A DNA stretch of 64,000 bases from Sphingomonas sp. TDK1 (GTDB taxonomy: Bacteria > Pseudomonadota > Alphaproteobacteria > Sphingomonadales > Sphingomonadaceae). Position 1 is the first letter of the stretch. The number at the start of each line of letters is the position of its first letter. Under the pieces are notes generated by a model. That model saw only the letters and a list, made by a program, of their open reading frames with translations, searched no databases and was not told where the DNA came from. The DNA lies in contig NZ_LXVY01000034.1 in the NCBI RefSeq assembly GCF_001650735.1, forward strand, positions 186,001 through 250,000, read 5' to 3'. Shown piece by piece: positions 8,268 through 17,234 of this stretch. A program made the translations under genes and the position numbers.

Positions 8268-10034
8268 TCAATCTGCCCAGGCCGCATCTTCTATGTGCAA
8301 CTCCGCCGCAGGGCGGCTTCCCCAGGTGTCGATCTTCGCCCGGCCCGCCAGCCAAAGGCGGCGGTGGGACGGTGCGGAGAGGAGGGCCTGCCCCAATTCC
8401 GAATCGGCCTGTCGAAATGCCACGGCCTTGAGGCTGCGGCCGTCGGCACCCGCGACGATCACGCGGACATGGCCGCCACTGCCGACGACGTCCGCCTTCA
8501 ACACGCGCACAGGGCCTGCAGCAATGCGTGGAGCCGGCCAGCCCATGCCATAAGGACCGCCGCCTTCCATTGCCTCGACCAACGCCGGGTTCACCCCCGT
8601 AGGGCTCAGTACCGCATCGAGCAGCAGTGCGCGTTCGCCCCGTGCCGTGACGATCCGCTCGGCCAGGCGCTCTTCCAGGAACGCCGCAAGGGCTTCCACG
8701 CGGTCCGCTGTAACGGTTACGCCGCATGCCATAGCGTGGCCGCCGCCAGCGACAAGCAGCCCGGCATCCTTCGCCGCCAGCACCGCGGCGCCGAGATCAA
8801 CTCCCGGGATCGAGCGACCGGAACCTTTGCCGACCCCGTCCTCACCGACCGCGATAACCAAGGCAGGCCGTCCGAATTTTTCCTTCAGGCGACCGGCGAC
8901 GATGCCGATCACGCCAGGGTGCCAGCCTTCGCCGGCGACCAGCGTGACCATGCGGTCCCGGCCCGACATGCAAAGCGATTCGGCGGCGGCTTGCACCTCT
9001 GCCTCGATGGCGCGGCGCTCCTCGTTGAGCATATCGAGCTCGGCGGCAATCGCGCGCGCCTCGGCAGGGTCGCGGGTCGTCAGCAACCGCACGCCGAGAT
9101 CGGACTTGCCGACGCGTCCACCCGCGTTGATGCGGGGGCCCAGCGCAAAGCCGAGATCGGTGCAGGTCGGCGCCCGGGTTAGACGGGATGCCTCGATCAG
9201 TGCCGCCAGCCCAGGATTGCGACGACCAGCCATTACCTTCAGCCCTTGCGCCACAAAGGCGCGGTTGAGGCCCTTGAGTTGCGCCACATCGGCCACGGTG
9301 CCCAGCGCGACGATGTCCAGCAGGTCGAGCAAGCGCGGTTCCGGCCTCTTGGCGAAGCAACCCCGCGCGCGCAGCGTTCGCACAAGCGCGGCTCCCAGCA
9401 GGAAAGCGACGCCGACCGCGGCCAGATGACCGTGCTCGGCACCTTCCGCTTCGTCGAGCCGGTTCGGGTTCACCAGCGCATGGGCGAGCGGCAATTCGAT
9501 CGAGCATTTATGATGGTCGACCACGATCACATCCGCATCGGCGGCGCGTGCCATCGCCAGTGCCTCGAATGCCTGCGCGCCGCAATCGACAGTGACGATG
9601 AGCCCATGTCCCTGCTGTTTCAAGCGGACCAGCGCTTCGCCCGAGGGACCATAGCCTTCCATGAGGCGATCGGGGATGTAGGGCGTAGCCTCGATGCCCA
9701 GATCGCGCAGCAGCAAAATTAGCAACGCCGCGGAGGTTGCGCCGTCGACGTCATAATCGCCGAAGATCGCAATCCGCTCACCGGCCTCTACCGCATCGGC
9801 GAGCCGATCGGCGGCGCGGTCCATATCCCGAAAGATGGACGGATCCGGCATGAAGGCGCGGATGCTGGGCGCGCGATGCCGCTCGAGATCGGCGCGATCG
9901 ACCCCGCGGGTGAGCAGCAATTGGGTCACGAGGTCGTCAGGCGCGAAATCGGGGTCGCGCGCGTCAGCAGCGAGGCCGCGCCAACGCCAGGGCTGGCCCA
10001 GGATTGAGCGGTGGACATTAAGGGCAGGGGACAT
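8268..10034 (-). CDS. recJ: Single-stranded-DNA-specific exonuclease RecJ
   Basis: This 588-residue 5'-3' single-strand exonuclease works in RecF-pathway recombination, mismatch repair and base-excision repair. The DHH-superfamily motifs are present: FGDYDVDGATSAALL (metal-binding aspartates), the VDHH motif, and the later GPRINAGGR loop with the DHHA1-type GGGHAMACG motif in the C-terminal half. The ATG at 10034 is chosen because MSPALNVHRSILGQPWRWRG is the conserved RecJ start; an upstream in-frame ATG at 10217 would add 61 low-complexity residues. Length fits bacterial RecJ. It lies 54 bases upstream of tRNA-Glu on the same strand and marks the start of the core chromosome beyond the island. 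Confidence 0.96.
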   Translation of the reverse strand: MSPALNVHRSILGQPWRWRGLAADARDPDFAPDDLVTQLLLTRGVDRADLERHRAPSIRAFMPDPSIFRDMDRAADRLADAVEAGERIAIFGDYDVDGATSAALLILLLRDLGIEATPYIPDRLMEGYGPSGEALVRLKQQGHGLIVTVDCGAQAFEALAMARAADADVIVVDHHKCSIELPLAHALVNPNRLDEAEGAEHGHLAAVGVAFLLGAALVRTLRARGCFAKRPEPRLLDLLDIVALGTVADVAQLKGLNRAFVAQGLKVMAGRRNPGLAALIEASRLTRAPTCTDLGFALGPRINAGGRVGKSDLGVRLLTTRDPAEARAIAAELDMLNEERRAIEAEVQAAAESLCMSGRDRMVTLVAGEGWHPGVIGIVAGRLKEKFGRPALVIAVGEDGVGKGSGRSIPGVDLGAAVLAAKDAGLLVAGGGHAMACGVTVTADRVEALAAFLEERLAERIVTARGERALLLDAVLSPTGVNPALVEAMEGGGPYGMGWPAPRIAAGPVRVLKADVVGSGGHVRVIVAGADGRSLKAVAFRQADSELGQALLSAPSHRRLWLAGRAKIDTWGSRPAAELHIEDAAWAD

Positions 10035-10513
10035 GACCCCGATGTGGCGGGGGAGCGTACGCTTGTCGAGGGGCGGCGGCGCATGAAGGACGCGAGATTG
10101 ACGACAGTTTTGTGCCTTGCGTCGCGTGCTGCGTGCGAACGGTTCCGCCGCACCATGGTGGACTGGGGCATGCACCGTGCCGATGCGTCCAAGCGAGCGA
10201 TCGTCGTGTTGCGTCACAAGCGCCTTGGGCAGCGGAGACTGCGGAAGGGAGACCGTTTCTTTTTAACGGCCTAGGCACAGATGCGGGTGTCGAACAGACC
10301 GATAACGTCGCGAGCTTCATCGGCGCATGCCTTTGGATGAAGCGGTTCGATGAATGAAGCGGTTCCAGTTCGCGCATCCGCACCGGCTCCCGGTCGAGTG
10401 TTCTTTCGGAGACGGACCGTATCGGACGAACTGCGTCATGCTTGCCGATCCTTAAATTCGGCGCTGGTGCGATAGTTGCGGAACAATTGACAGTATCCTG
10501 TCATTATTCGCGC
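10035..10513. other. Intergenic region between recJ and the MarR gene
   Basis: No gene is supported in these 479 bases. It holds the divergent promoters of recJ and the MarR regulator, a 12-base direct repeat ATGAAGCGGTTC at 10337-10348 and 10354-10365, a small CCGTT/AACGG hairpin near 10252-10270, and the palindrome listed separately at 10488-10503. Confidence 0.5.
10488..10503. promoter_or_regulatory. Candidate MarR operator palindrome
   Basis: TGACAG-TATC-CTGTCA is a perfect six-base-arm inverted repeat ending ten bases before the MarR start codon. Its left arm overlaps a consensus -35 element TTGACA (10487-10492), so binding here would block RNA polymerase. MarR proteins usually bind such 16-20 base palindromes in their own promoters. 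Autoregulation is inferred. Confidence 0.5.
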
Positions 10514-11002
10514 ATGACCGATGAAAAGCGGCAAGCTCAGGACGATCGCGATAGGGTGATCGGGGTCCGAAACCTCATCATCGAGGTTTTTGCGGCGAAC
10601 GGAAATTTGATCGAGACGGGCAACCGGCTGACCCAACCGCTGGGGATTACCAGTGCCTTGTGGCAGGTCCTTGGTGCGCTGGGCTTCGCGGAGGAGCCCT
10701 TGTCGGTCCCGCAAATCGCAAGGCGCATGGGACTCACGCGCCAGTCTGTGCAGCGCAACGTCGATCTTCTCGTCGAGCGCGGACTGGTAACGCGCGAACC
10801 AAACCCGCGACATCGGCGCTCGGCACTGATGTCGCTTACAGCGGACGGGCGCAAGACTCTGGAGCGGGTGGACAATCGCCACCACCCACTGTCCGCGCGG
10901 ATCGCCGCCGCGATCGGCGACGAGCGCGTCGCCGACGCTTTGCATGTCCTACGCCAGCTGAACGCCATTTTGGAAGAAACGTCGGCCTCGGCTGACGAAT
11001 AG
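10514..11002 (+). CDS. MarR-family transcriptional regulator
   Basis: This 162-residue winged-helix repressor shows the MarR layout: an N-terminal dimer helix, helix-turn-helix LSVPQIARRMGLTRQSVQRNVDLLVERGLV (about residues 62-91), a beta-wing with NPRHRRSALMSLTADG, and a C-terminal dimer helix. The start at 10514 (MTDEKRQ) is preferred over an in-frame ATG at 10442, since the palindromic operator at 10488-10503 would otherwise be coding. No good ribosome binding site precedes 10514, so the mRNA may be leaderless or nearly so. It is followed after 11 bases by an NmrA-like oxidoreductase, whose Shine-Dalgarno overlaps the stop, so they form one operon, probably induced by a reactive small molecule. 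Confidence 0.87.
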   Translation: MTDEKRQAQDDRDRVIGVRNLIIEVFAANGNLIETGNRLTQPLGITSALWQVLGALGFAEEPLSVPQIARRMGLTRQSVQRNVDLLVERGLVTREPNPRHRRSALMSLTADGRKTLERVDNRHHPLSARIAAAIGDERVADALHVLRQLNAILEETSASADE

Positions 11003-11013
11003 GGAGTAGCCGC

Positions 11014-11868
11014 ATGATCTTTCTTACCGGAGCCACCGGCAGCATCGGTGGCCATCTGGCGCGCATCCTCGCCGAGCGTGGCGTGAAGGCGAGGGCGCTC
11101 GTCCGCAAGGTCGAGGATGGGGACCGCCTGCGCACGCTCAGGCACGAACCCGTGATCGGCGATCTTGCCAGACCCGATCCGCTCGTATCGGCCATGACCG
11201 GCTGCGACACGCTGTTCCTGTTGCCGCCGCCGCTCGCCAACCAGACCGAACTCGAGTCCAACGCGCTGACGGTTGCGAAGACAGCGGGGATTTCCCGCGT
11301 CGTGAAGGTCTCGGCCGGCGATGCCAACATCGCGTCGCCCGTGCCTTGGGCAAAGGCGCATGCCCTGGGCGAATTGGCGCTGCATCGATCGGGAATGCGG
11401 TGGACGATCCTCCGCGCCTCTGCCTTCTACCAGAATTTTGAGAAGCTCGATGCTCCGATCAGGAAAGGCGCGCTGCCGATCCCGGCGGGGCGGGGGAATG
11501 CCGCTTTTATCGATGCCGCCGACGTTGCCGAAGTCGCGGCGTGCGTGTTGCTGGAAGATGGTCACGACAAGGCGACGTACCACCTGACGGGACCTGAAGC
11601 TCTGACGATGAAGCAGGTGGCGGCCGCACTGTCAGCCGGGCGGGGCAAGCCCGTGCGCTACATCAACCTGCCCACACCGTTGTACCGCGCGTCGATGAAG
11701 CTGGCCGGGGTGAATCGCTGGCTGCGCAACGGCCTCGTCGCGCAATATGCCGATGTGGTGGCGAAGGGGCACGATATTGCCGTGACGTATGAAGTGCGTC
11801 GGATCACCGGAAAGGAGCCCAAGCCCTTCGCCAGATGGGCTGAGGAGCGCCGGGATCGATTTCTATGA
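11014..11868 (+). CDS. NmrA-family NAD(P)-binding oxidoreductase
   Basis: This 284-residue atypical short-chain dehydrogenase has the glycine-rich nucleotide-binding motif TGATGSIGGHLA (residues 5-16) and the NmrA/QOR2 pattern, including a VVKVSAGDANI strand and a C-terminal substrate lobe. Relatives are NADPH-dependent quinone reductases or redox sensors. No classical YxxxK catalytic pair is evident, as is common in NmrA proteins. AGGGAG overlapping the end of the MarR gene is its ribosome binding site. The MarR partner suggests induction by quinones or electrophiles; this is inference. Confidence 0.82.
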   Translation: MIFLTGATGSIGGHLARILAERGVKARALVRKVEDGDRLRTLRHEPVIGDLARPDPLVSAMTGCDTLFLLPPPLANQTELESNALTVAKTAGISRVVKVSAGDANIASPVPWAKAHALGELALHRSGMRWTILRASAFYQNFEKLDAPIRKGALPIPAGRGNAAFIDAADVAEVAACVLLEDGHDKATYHLTGPEALTMKQVAAALSAGRGKPVRYINLPTPLYRASMKLAGVNRWLRNGLVAQYADVVAKGHDIAVTYEVRRITGKEPKPFARWAEERRDRFL

Positions 11869-11913
11869 TCGGCGGCAAACAGGCGCCGCGATCAGGCGGC
11901 GCCTGCGGTCACG

Positions 11914-12645
11914 CTATACCTGACGCATACCGCCGTCGACGCTCAGTTCGGCGCCGGTGATGAAGCTGGCGTCTTGGCTGAGCAGAAATACCGCCGCAGA
12001 AGCCACCTCGTCGACATGCGCCATGCGGCCTAGCGGAATGGGGGCGATCAGCGCCCGCCGCATCTCTTCGGACACCGCCGTCATCATGTCTGTGTCGGTT
12101 GGTCCCGGCGCGACGACGTTGACGCGGATGCGGCGCGGCGCAAGTTCAGCCGCCCAGCTACGCGCATAGGAGCGCAACGCCGCCTTTGTTGCTCCATAGG
12201 TACTGAATGGCGTCACACCCATGACGTCTGCAATCGAGCCGACCAGCACCACCGATGCCCCGTCGCGCAGCACGGGCAGCGCAGCCTGGATGGCGAACAG
12301 CGCGCCGCGGACGTTGACCGCGAAATGTCGGTCGAAATGTTCGCCCGTTTCCTCGGAAATCTTCGCCGGTTCGGACACGCCGGCGTTCAGCACCAAGGCG
12401 TCGATCCGTCCGTGGAGACGCTCGACCTCGGTCATGACCTGCTCGAGGTCGATCTGGCCTGCCGCGTCGGCCTGGATGCCGTGCGCCGACGAACCGATGG
12501 TCGCGGCTGCGGCGGCGACCTCGTCGGCCCGGCGGCCGGTCAAAACCACCGTCGCGCCCTCGTTTGCGAGCCGGCGGGCCGTCGCGAAGCCGATCCCCCT
12601 GGCCCCGCCGATCACCACCGCGACCGTGTTCGTCATTCTTGCCAT
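11914..12645 (-). CDS. Short-chain dehydrogenase/reductase (divergent from HxlR)
   Basis: This 243-residue classical SDR has the cofactor motif GGARGIGFA, NAGVS in the central strand, catalytic Ser in LVGSIAD, the YGATK catalytic Tyr/Lys, and the C-terminal ITGAELSVDGGM. The arginine after the first strand (TGRRADE) suggests NADP. The ATG at 12645 gives a seven-base spacing from GGAAAG; starts at 12660, 12648 and 12636 are possible. It is divergent from an HxlR regulator and separated by a palindrome, so it is likely that regulator's target. Substrate is not readable. Confidence 0.87.
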   Translation of the reverse strand: MARMTNTVAVVIGGARGIGFATARRLANEGATVVLTGRRADEVAAAAATIGSSAHGIQADAAGQIDLEQVMTEVERLHGRIDALVLNAGVSEPAKISEETGEHFDRHFAVNVRGALFAIQAALPVLRDGASVVLVGSIADVMGVTPFSTYGATKAALRSYARSWAAELAPRRIRVNVVAPGPTDTDMMTAVSEEMRRALIAPIPLGRMAHVDEVASAAVFLLSQDASFITGAELSVDGGMRQV

Positions 12646-12674
12646 CATCCGTCTTTCCATTTGAGACGGCGATC

Positions 12675-12695
12675 CAGATATACGAGACATATCTG
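12675..12695. promoter_or_regulatory. Candidate HxlR operator
   Basis: CAGATAT (12675-12681) and ATATCTG (12689-12695) are perfect seven-base arms around a seven-base spacer, midway between the divergent SDR and HxlR genes. HxlR-family proteins bind palindromes of this size in divergent promoters, so this site could control both genes. The assignment is inferred. Confidence 0.5.
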
Positions 12696-12726
12696 ATATC
12701 AAGAACGCATCTGGAGTAGCGTAGAT

Positions 12727-13113
12727 ATGCCGGACGAAACCGATCTACATACCCTGTCAAATCAGGCGATGATGGACGTACCCCGCATCCGCCCCGTGCT
12801 GGACAAAATCGCGGACAAATGGACAATCATGATCCTGACCGTGCTGTGCCCGCAACCGGCGCGCTTCAACGAGATCAAACGACGGCTCGACGGCATCACG
12901 CACAAGTCACTTGCGGACGCTCTGAAACGCTTGGAACGTCACGGACTGGTCACGCGCACGGTTATCCCGACCGCCCCGATCGGCGTCGTCTATGCCATCA
13001 CCCCCTTAGGTCACTCGCTTCGAGAACCCTTTCAGGCGCTTTGTTCATGGGCGCTAGCGCAAGAGCAGGCGATGGCGGAGGCGACGATCGCGTACGATAG
13101 ATCGCGAGCGTAG
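12727..13113 (+). CDS. HxlR-family transcriptional regulator
   Basis: The 128 residues form a single winged-helix domain of the HxlR/DUF24 type: IRPVLDKIADKWTIMILTVL, then RFNEIKRRLDGITHKSLADALKRLERHGLV, and a wing with the typical YAITPLGHSL. The usual N-terminal redox-sensing Cys of HypR/QorR-type members is absent; the only Cys residues are at VLCPQP (about residue 38) and ALCSWA, so thiol sensing would have to use these. GGAG at 12712-12715 is eleven bases before the ATG. Divergence from an SDR suggests it controls detoxification of carbonyls or quinones. Confidence 0.88.
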   Translation: MPDETDLHTLSNQAMMDVPRIRPVLDKIADKWTIMILTVLCPQPARFNEIKRRLDGITHKSLADALKRLERHGLVTRTVIPTAPIGVVYAITPLGHSLREPFQALCSWALAQEQAMAEATIAYDRSRA

Positions 13114-13500
13114 CCGAGAAGGGCTTTCCCGGTTGCGAGGGTATTTCGAGCTTTACCGGCGATACGTCTCGCACCGGATGCGCGACGCTCTCTGCGAGTG
13201 TAGATTGTCGGCATCGGCGCCGGGGCGTCGTCGGCATGCAAGCCTACATGGTCGTCGTGGACGACTTCGGCTCTTCGACTGTGGCTCTGGCGCTTGACTT
13301 GGATGTGTTGAGAAGTGGCCGGTCAATCAGATCCAGATGCTGATAATGGGTCGCACTGCGAACCTCGCGAGCGGCTGAACACCGGAGATTACCTAGGTTT
13401 TCGCACTTCGATTTGGAATCCGCCCCGGCATCAAACAAGAGGTCGATAATCTACATTATGTAAATGTGGTGCTCAGGACTTCTGTGCCGTTCGTGAGCTT
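13114..13500. other. Intergenic gap, no gene recognised
   Basis: These 387 bases lie between the convergent HxlR and retropepsin genes. Translations of the small frames show no family features. An 11-base palindrome TACATTATGTA lies at 13452-13462 in a locally AT-rich stretch; its role is unknown. Confidence 0.45.
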
Positions 13501-14115
13501 TCAGCCTGCCGGTGTCGTCGCCTTCGGCTCCAGCACCAGCTCGTTTCCTTCGACACGCCAGCTATGCAGCCGCGACAGGAAATTCATCCCGAGCACGTCC
13601 AGGTCCCCGAAATTCCGAGATACCACCACGCCCAGGTCTCGCATCTTGAGCGGTCCGAGCGACACCGTAGCGATACGGCCTCGGCGCGCAGCGACGCTGC
13701 CATTTGCCGTTTCGATGATCGCCGGCAATCCGTCGGACAAGGTCACATCCGCTTTCTGCGCCGTCTGCTCCGAAATAGCCGTGACCGTCGCGCCGCTGTC
13801 GATCAGCATCCGGCGCTCGGCGCCGTTGAGCGTCACGCGCGCCCAGAAATGGCCGTCCGGGCTCATCCGGATCCGCACCGTGTCGCCTTCGACCCGCTGG
13901 TCCTCGAGGCCGAGCTTGGCACTCAGCGACGACCAGGCCGCCGCCAATTCGTAGCGATGCCCGACGGCGAACAGCACCAGCAGCACGATCGCCGCCCAGC
14001 CGAGCAGCGTCCGCAGGAACAGCCCGAAGCCGATCCGTCGCACGGACAGCGCGCTGACCACCAGCACCAGCGCGCCGATCAGCCAGACCATGTTCACGCC
14101 GTCGGATCCGTTCAC
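13501..14115 (-). CDS. Membrane-anchored retropepsin-like aspartic protease (TIGR02281 type)
   Basis: This 204-residue protein has two N-terminal membrane helices (about residues 9-25 and 33-52) and a periplasmic clan-AA protease domain with the catalytic LIDSGATVTAIS motif (about residues 103-114) and the later LGMNFL loop. As in retroviral proteases it would act as a homodimer, each chain giving one Asp. The GTG start at 14115 overlaps the MBL stop as GTGA. Alphaproteobacteria often carry this protein; its substrates are unknown. Confidence 0.85.
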   Translation of the reverse strand: MNGSDGVNMVWLIGALVLVVSALSVRRIGFGLFLRTLLGWAAIVLLVLFAVGHRYELAAAWSSLSAKLGLEDQRVEGDTVRIRMSPDGHFWARVTLNGAERRMLIDSGATVTAISEQTAQKADVTLSDGLPAIIETANGSVAARRGRIATVSLGPLKMRDLGVVVSRNFGDLDVLGMNFLSRLHSWRVEGNELVLEPKATTPAG

Positions 14116-14888
14116 GCGTGCAGCTCCAGCCCGTCATAGCCCGGCTCGACACCGGCGGGCAGTTCGGCGGCGAGCGTCGCATAGTCCATGCTGTGGTCCA
14201 TGTGCACCAGCGCTGAACGCACCGGGCGCAGTTCCTCGATCCAGCCCAGCACTTCGCCTAAGTGCGGATGCGTCGGATGCGGCGCGCGGCGCAGCGCGTC
14301 GACTACCCAGACGTCGAGGCCGGTGTAGAGCTGCCGCATGTCCGCGGTCATTTCATGGAAATCCGTGGCATGGGCGATGACCTTGCCACCGCTTTCGAAG
14401 CGCAGGCCGGCCGAGGTGATCCCGCCATGCGGCTGGTCGGCGACGCGCACCGCGATGTCGCCGATCGTGAAACTGTCCGGCATCGTCTCCAGAGCGACCA
14501 CCGGCGGATAGTATTTCCCCCTTCCTTCAAAGATATAGGGAAAGCGGATGAAAAATTGTTCGAAGGTGAACGGCCGCGCTAGCCCGCGCACGGGCGTGCC
14601 GCTGCGGGCATGCATCACCTGGCGGAGATCGTCCATGCCATGGCAGTGATCGGCATGGTCATGGGTCCATAGTACCGCATCGACGTCCGAGACCTGCGCC
14701 GCGATCAGCTGCTCGCGCATGTCCGGGCTGGTGTCGACCAGTAACGTCGTGGTGGCGCTGCGCACCAGTACCGAGGAGCGCGTGCGCCGGTTGCGCGGCT
14801 CCTTCGGATCGCAAGCGCCCCAATCGGGGCCGATGCGGGGCACGCCCGAGGAGGTGCCCGATCCGAGAATGCGGATGCTCAGCGCCAA
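14112..14888 (-). CDS. PhnP-like metallo-beta-lactamase-fold hydrolase
   Basis: This 258-residue protein has the metal-binding motif THDHADHCHGMDDL, a second His in HATDFHE, and a third near HMDHSMDY, matching the MBL fold of PhnP (cyclic phosphodiesterase) and related RNase Z-like enzymes. The TTG at 14888 is chosen because it follows AGGGGA by about seven bases and gives the family start ALSIRILGSGTSSG; the frame is open to 15074 but that part overlaps tatD antisense-free only in low complexity. It is the sixth gene of the conserved dacA-holB-metG-tatD-MBL run. The in vivo substrate is unknown. Confidence 0.85.
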   Translation of the reverse strand: MALSIRILGSGTSSGVPRIGPDWGACDPKEPRNRRTRSSVLVRSATTTLLVDTSPDMREQLIAAQVSDVDAVLWTHDHADHCHGMDDLRQVMHARSGTPVRGLARPFTFEQFFIRFPYIFEGRGKYYPPVVALETMPDSFTIGDIAVRVADQPHGGITSAGLRFESGGKVIAHATDFHEMTADMRQLYTGLDVWVVDALRRAPHPTHPHLGEVLGWIEELRPVRSALVHMDHSMDYATLAAELPAGVEPGYDGLELHA

Positions 14889-14907
14889 GGGCAGGTCCCC
14901 TGCCCGG

Positions 14908-15687
14908 TCACGCCAGCGTCTTGTCGAAGAGCGCGTGGAAATTGGCGCGCGTCGCCTCGGCCAGCATTTCGGGATCCTCGCCGCGGAGCTGCGCGAGGAA
15001 CTTGCACGTGTCCGCCACGAACGCCGGCTCGCCAGTCTTGCCCCGATGCGGCACCGGCGCGAGGAACGGCGCATCGGTTTCGATCAGCAGCCGCTCCAGC
15101 GGCAGCGCGGCCGCGGTTTCCTGCAAGTCCTTGGCATTCTTGAACGTCACGATACCGGAAATCGATATGTAGAAACCGAGTTCCAACGCGATCTCGCCAA
15201 AGGCGCGGCTAGCGGTGAAACAATGGATCACGCCGGGAAACGCCCCCTTCCCCATTTCCTCGCGCAGGATCTGGGCGGTGTCCTCTTCGGCGTCGCGGGT
15301 GTGGACGATGATCGGCAGCTGGGTTTCGCGTGACGCCGCGAGATGCGCACGGAAGCTCGCCCGCTGGCGATCGCGGTCGCTTTGATCATAGTAATAGTCG
15401 AGTCCGCTCTCGCCGATGCCGACCACGCGCGGGTGCTGCGCGCGTTCCACCAGCTTCGCGGTATCGACATGGGGATGCGTATCCGCCTCGTGCGGGTGGA
15501 TGCCCACGCTGGCCCAAACATCCGCCTCGCGCTCTGCGACGGCGATCACCTGATCCCACTCGTTCTCGCGCGTCGAGATGTTGAGCATCGCCACCACGCC
15601 GGCGCCACGGGCGCGGGCCAGCACCTCGGGCTGCTGCTCGCCGAGGCCCTTGTAGATCAGGTGGCAATGGCTGTCGGCGAGCTTCAT
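14908..15687 (-). CDS. TatD-family metal-dependent hydrolase
   Basis: The 259 residues form a TIM-barrel amidohydrolase with the metal ligands DSHCHL (His7, His9), the conserved SVGIHPHEA and GESGLDYYYDQ motifs, IIVHTRDAEED, IHCFTAS and ETDAPFLAP. TatD enzymes are Mg-dependent 3'-5' exonucleases or deoxyribonucleases acting in DNA repair and RNA turnover. The ATG overlaps the metG stop by four bases (ATGA), so the two are translationally coupled. Length is typical. Confidence 0.94.
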   Translation of the reverse strand: MKLADSHCHLIYKGLGEQQPEVLARARGAGVVAMLNISTRENEWDQVIAVAEREADVWASVGIHPHEADTHPHVDTAKLVERAQHPRVVGIGESGLDYYYDQSDRDRQRASFRAHLAASRETQLPIIVHTRDAEEDTAQILREEMGKGAFPGVIHCFTASRAFGEIALELGFYISISGIVTFKNAKDLQETAAALPLERLLIETDAPFLAPVPHRGKTGEPAFVADTCKFLAQLRGEDPEMLAEATRANFHALFDKTLA

Positions 15688-17189
15688 GCGTCCTCGGAGC
15701 TTTGCAGTTCAAGTCGCGGAAATATGGGGGTGGGCGGTGCGATCTTGAAGTCCGCATCGCCCTCCGGGCCCAGTTGTTCGAGCAGCTTGGCCGCAGAGGT
15801 CGGCACCACCGGCTCGATCGTCACGCCCAGGCGACGGATCGCCTTAAGCAGCGTGCCGAGCACCGCATGCATGCGCTCGGGATCTGTCTTGCGGAGGGTC
15901 CAGGGGGCCTGCGCATCGATATACTGGTTGCAGGCGAACACGCCGGTCATCCAGGCTTCGACGCCCTGGCTGAGCGCCAGATCCTGGAACGCACGGGTGA
16001 AGGCTGCGCAGGCGGTGTCGACCTCGGTGAGCAGCACCGCATCGGCATCCTCGGCGCGACCCGCCTGGACGGTGCCTTCGCAATTCTTGGCGATGAAGCT
16101 CAGCGTGCGCTGGGCGAGATTGCCGAAGCTGTTCGAGAGATCGGCATTGGCGCGGGTGACGATCGCCTCGTCGCTGAACGTGCCGTCCTGGCCGAAGCTG
16201 ACGTCGCGCAGCAGGAAATAGCGCAGCGCATCGACGCCGTAAGTCTCCGCCAATTCCATCGGGTCGACGACGTTGCCGACCGACTTAGACATCTTCTCGC
16301 CGCGGTTGAGCAGGAAGCCGTGGCCGAACACCTGTTTCGGCAGCGCGATATCCGCGGACATCAGGAAGGCCGGCCAGTAGACGGTATGGAAGCGGACGAT
16401 GTCCTTGCCGATCAGATGCAGATCGGCGGGCCAGTAGCGCGCCAGCCGCTCGGCATCGTCGGGGAAGCCCGCGCCGGTCAGATAGTTGGTTAGCGCGTCG
16501 ACCCAGACATACATCACATGGCCCGGCGAGCCCGGCACCGGCACGCCCCAGTCGAAGCTGGTGCGGCTGACCGAAAGATCGACCAGCCCGCCCTCGACGA
16601 AGCGCAACACCTCGTTGCGGCGCGAGTCCGGGCGGATGAAGTCGGGATTGGCGGCGTAGAAGTCGAGCAAGGGCTGCTGGTATTTGGACAGGCGGAAGAA
16701 CCAGGTCTCCTCCTTGGTCCATTCCACCGGCGTGCCCTGGGGTGAGAGCTTCTGGCCCCCTTCCCCTTCCTGCAGTTCCTTCTCTTCGTAGAACGCCTCG
16801 TCGCGGACCGAATACCAGCCCTCGTAGCGATCGAGATACAGGTCGCCCTTGGCCGCCATCTTTTCCCAGATCGCCTGGCTGGCGCGGTAGTGATCTGCTT
16901 CCGAGGTCCGAATAAAACGATCGCACGAAATATCGAGTTTGTCCGCCATCACACGGAAATAGCTCGACATTTCATCGGCGAGTTCGCGCGCCGTCATGTC
17001 TCGAGCGCGGGCGGTTTGCACCATCTTGAGGCCATGCTCATCGGTGCCGGTCTGGAAGAACACGTCGCGACCTTGCTGGCGCTGGAAGCGCGCGATCGCG
17101 TCGGCGGCGATCATCTCATAGGCATGGCCGATATGCGGCTTGCCGTTGGGATAGTGGATCGCGGTGGTGATGTAGAAGGGGTCAGCCAT
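15684..17189 (-). CDS. metG: Methionyl-tRNA synthetase
   Basis: This 501-residue class I synthetase charges tRNA-Met. It has the HIGH-type motif HIGH at residues 19-22 (PNGKPHIGHAYE) and the KMSKS loop at 299-303. The connective insertion lacks the four zinc cysteines, so this is the zinc-free one-knuckle form, and there is no C-terminal tRNA-binding/dimerisation domain, as in other alphaproteobacterial short MetG. ATG 17189 (MADPFYITTAIHYPNG) fits the family; an upstream in-frame ATG at 17225 would overlap the 3' end of holB less economically. Confidence 0.97.
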   Translation of the reverse strand: MADPFYITTAIHYPNGKPHIGHAYEMIAADAIARFQRQQGRDVFFQTGTDEHGLKMVQTARARDMTARELADEMSSYFRVMADKLDISCDRFIRTSEADHYRASQAIWEKMAAKGDLYLDRYEGWYSVRDEAFYEEKELQEGEGGQKLSPQGTPVEWTKEETWFFRLSKYQQPLLDFYAANPDFIRPDSRRNEVLRFVEGGLVDLSVSRTSFDWGVPVPGSPGHVMYVWVDALTNYLTGAGFPDDAERLARYWPADLHLIGKDIVRFHTVYWPAFLMSADIALPKQVFGHGFLLNRGEKMSKSVGNVVDPMELAETYGVDALRYFLLRDVSFGQDGTFSDEAIVTRANADLSNSFGNLAQRTLSFIAKNCEGTVQAGRAEDADAVLLTEVDTACAAFTRAFQDLALSQGVEAWMTGVFACNQYIDAQAPWTLRKTDPERMHAVLGTLLKAIRRLGVTIEPVVPTSAAKLLEQLGPEGDADFKIAPPTPIFPRLELQSSEDA

Positions 17190-17234
17190 GCCCGCCGCTT
17201 TAGGATGCGGCGCAGCAACGGGCAACCTGTACGC

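Noticed and set aside
10337..10365. Direct repeat ATGAAGCGGTTC as a regulatory iteron or LexA-like site
   Set aside because: Only two copies, and the GTTC elements are not seven bases apart, so it does not match the LexA box.
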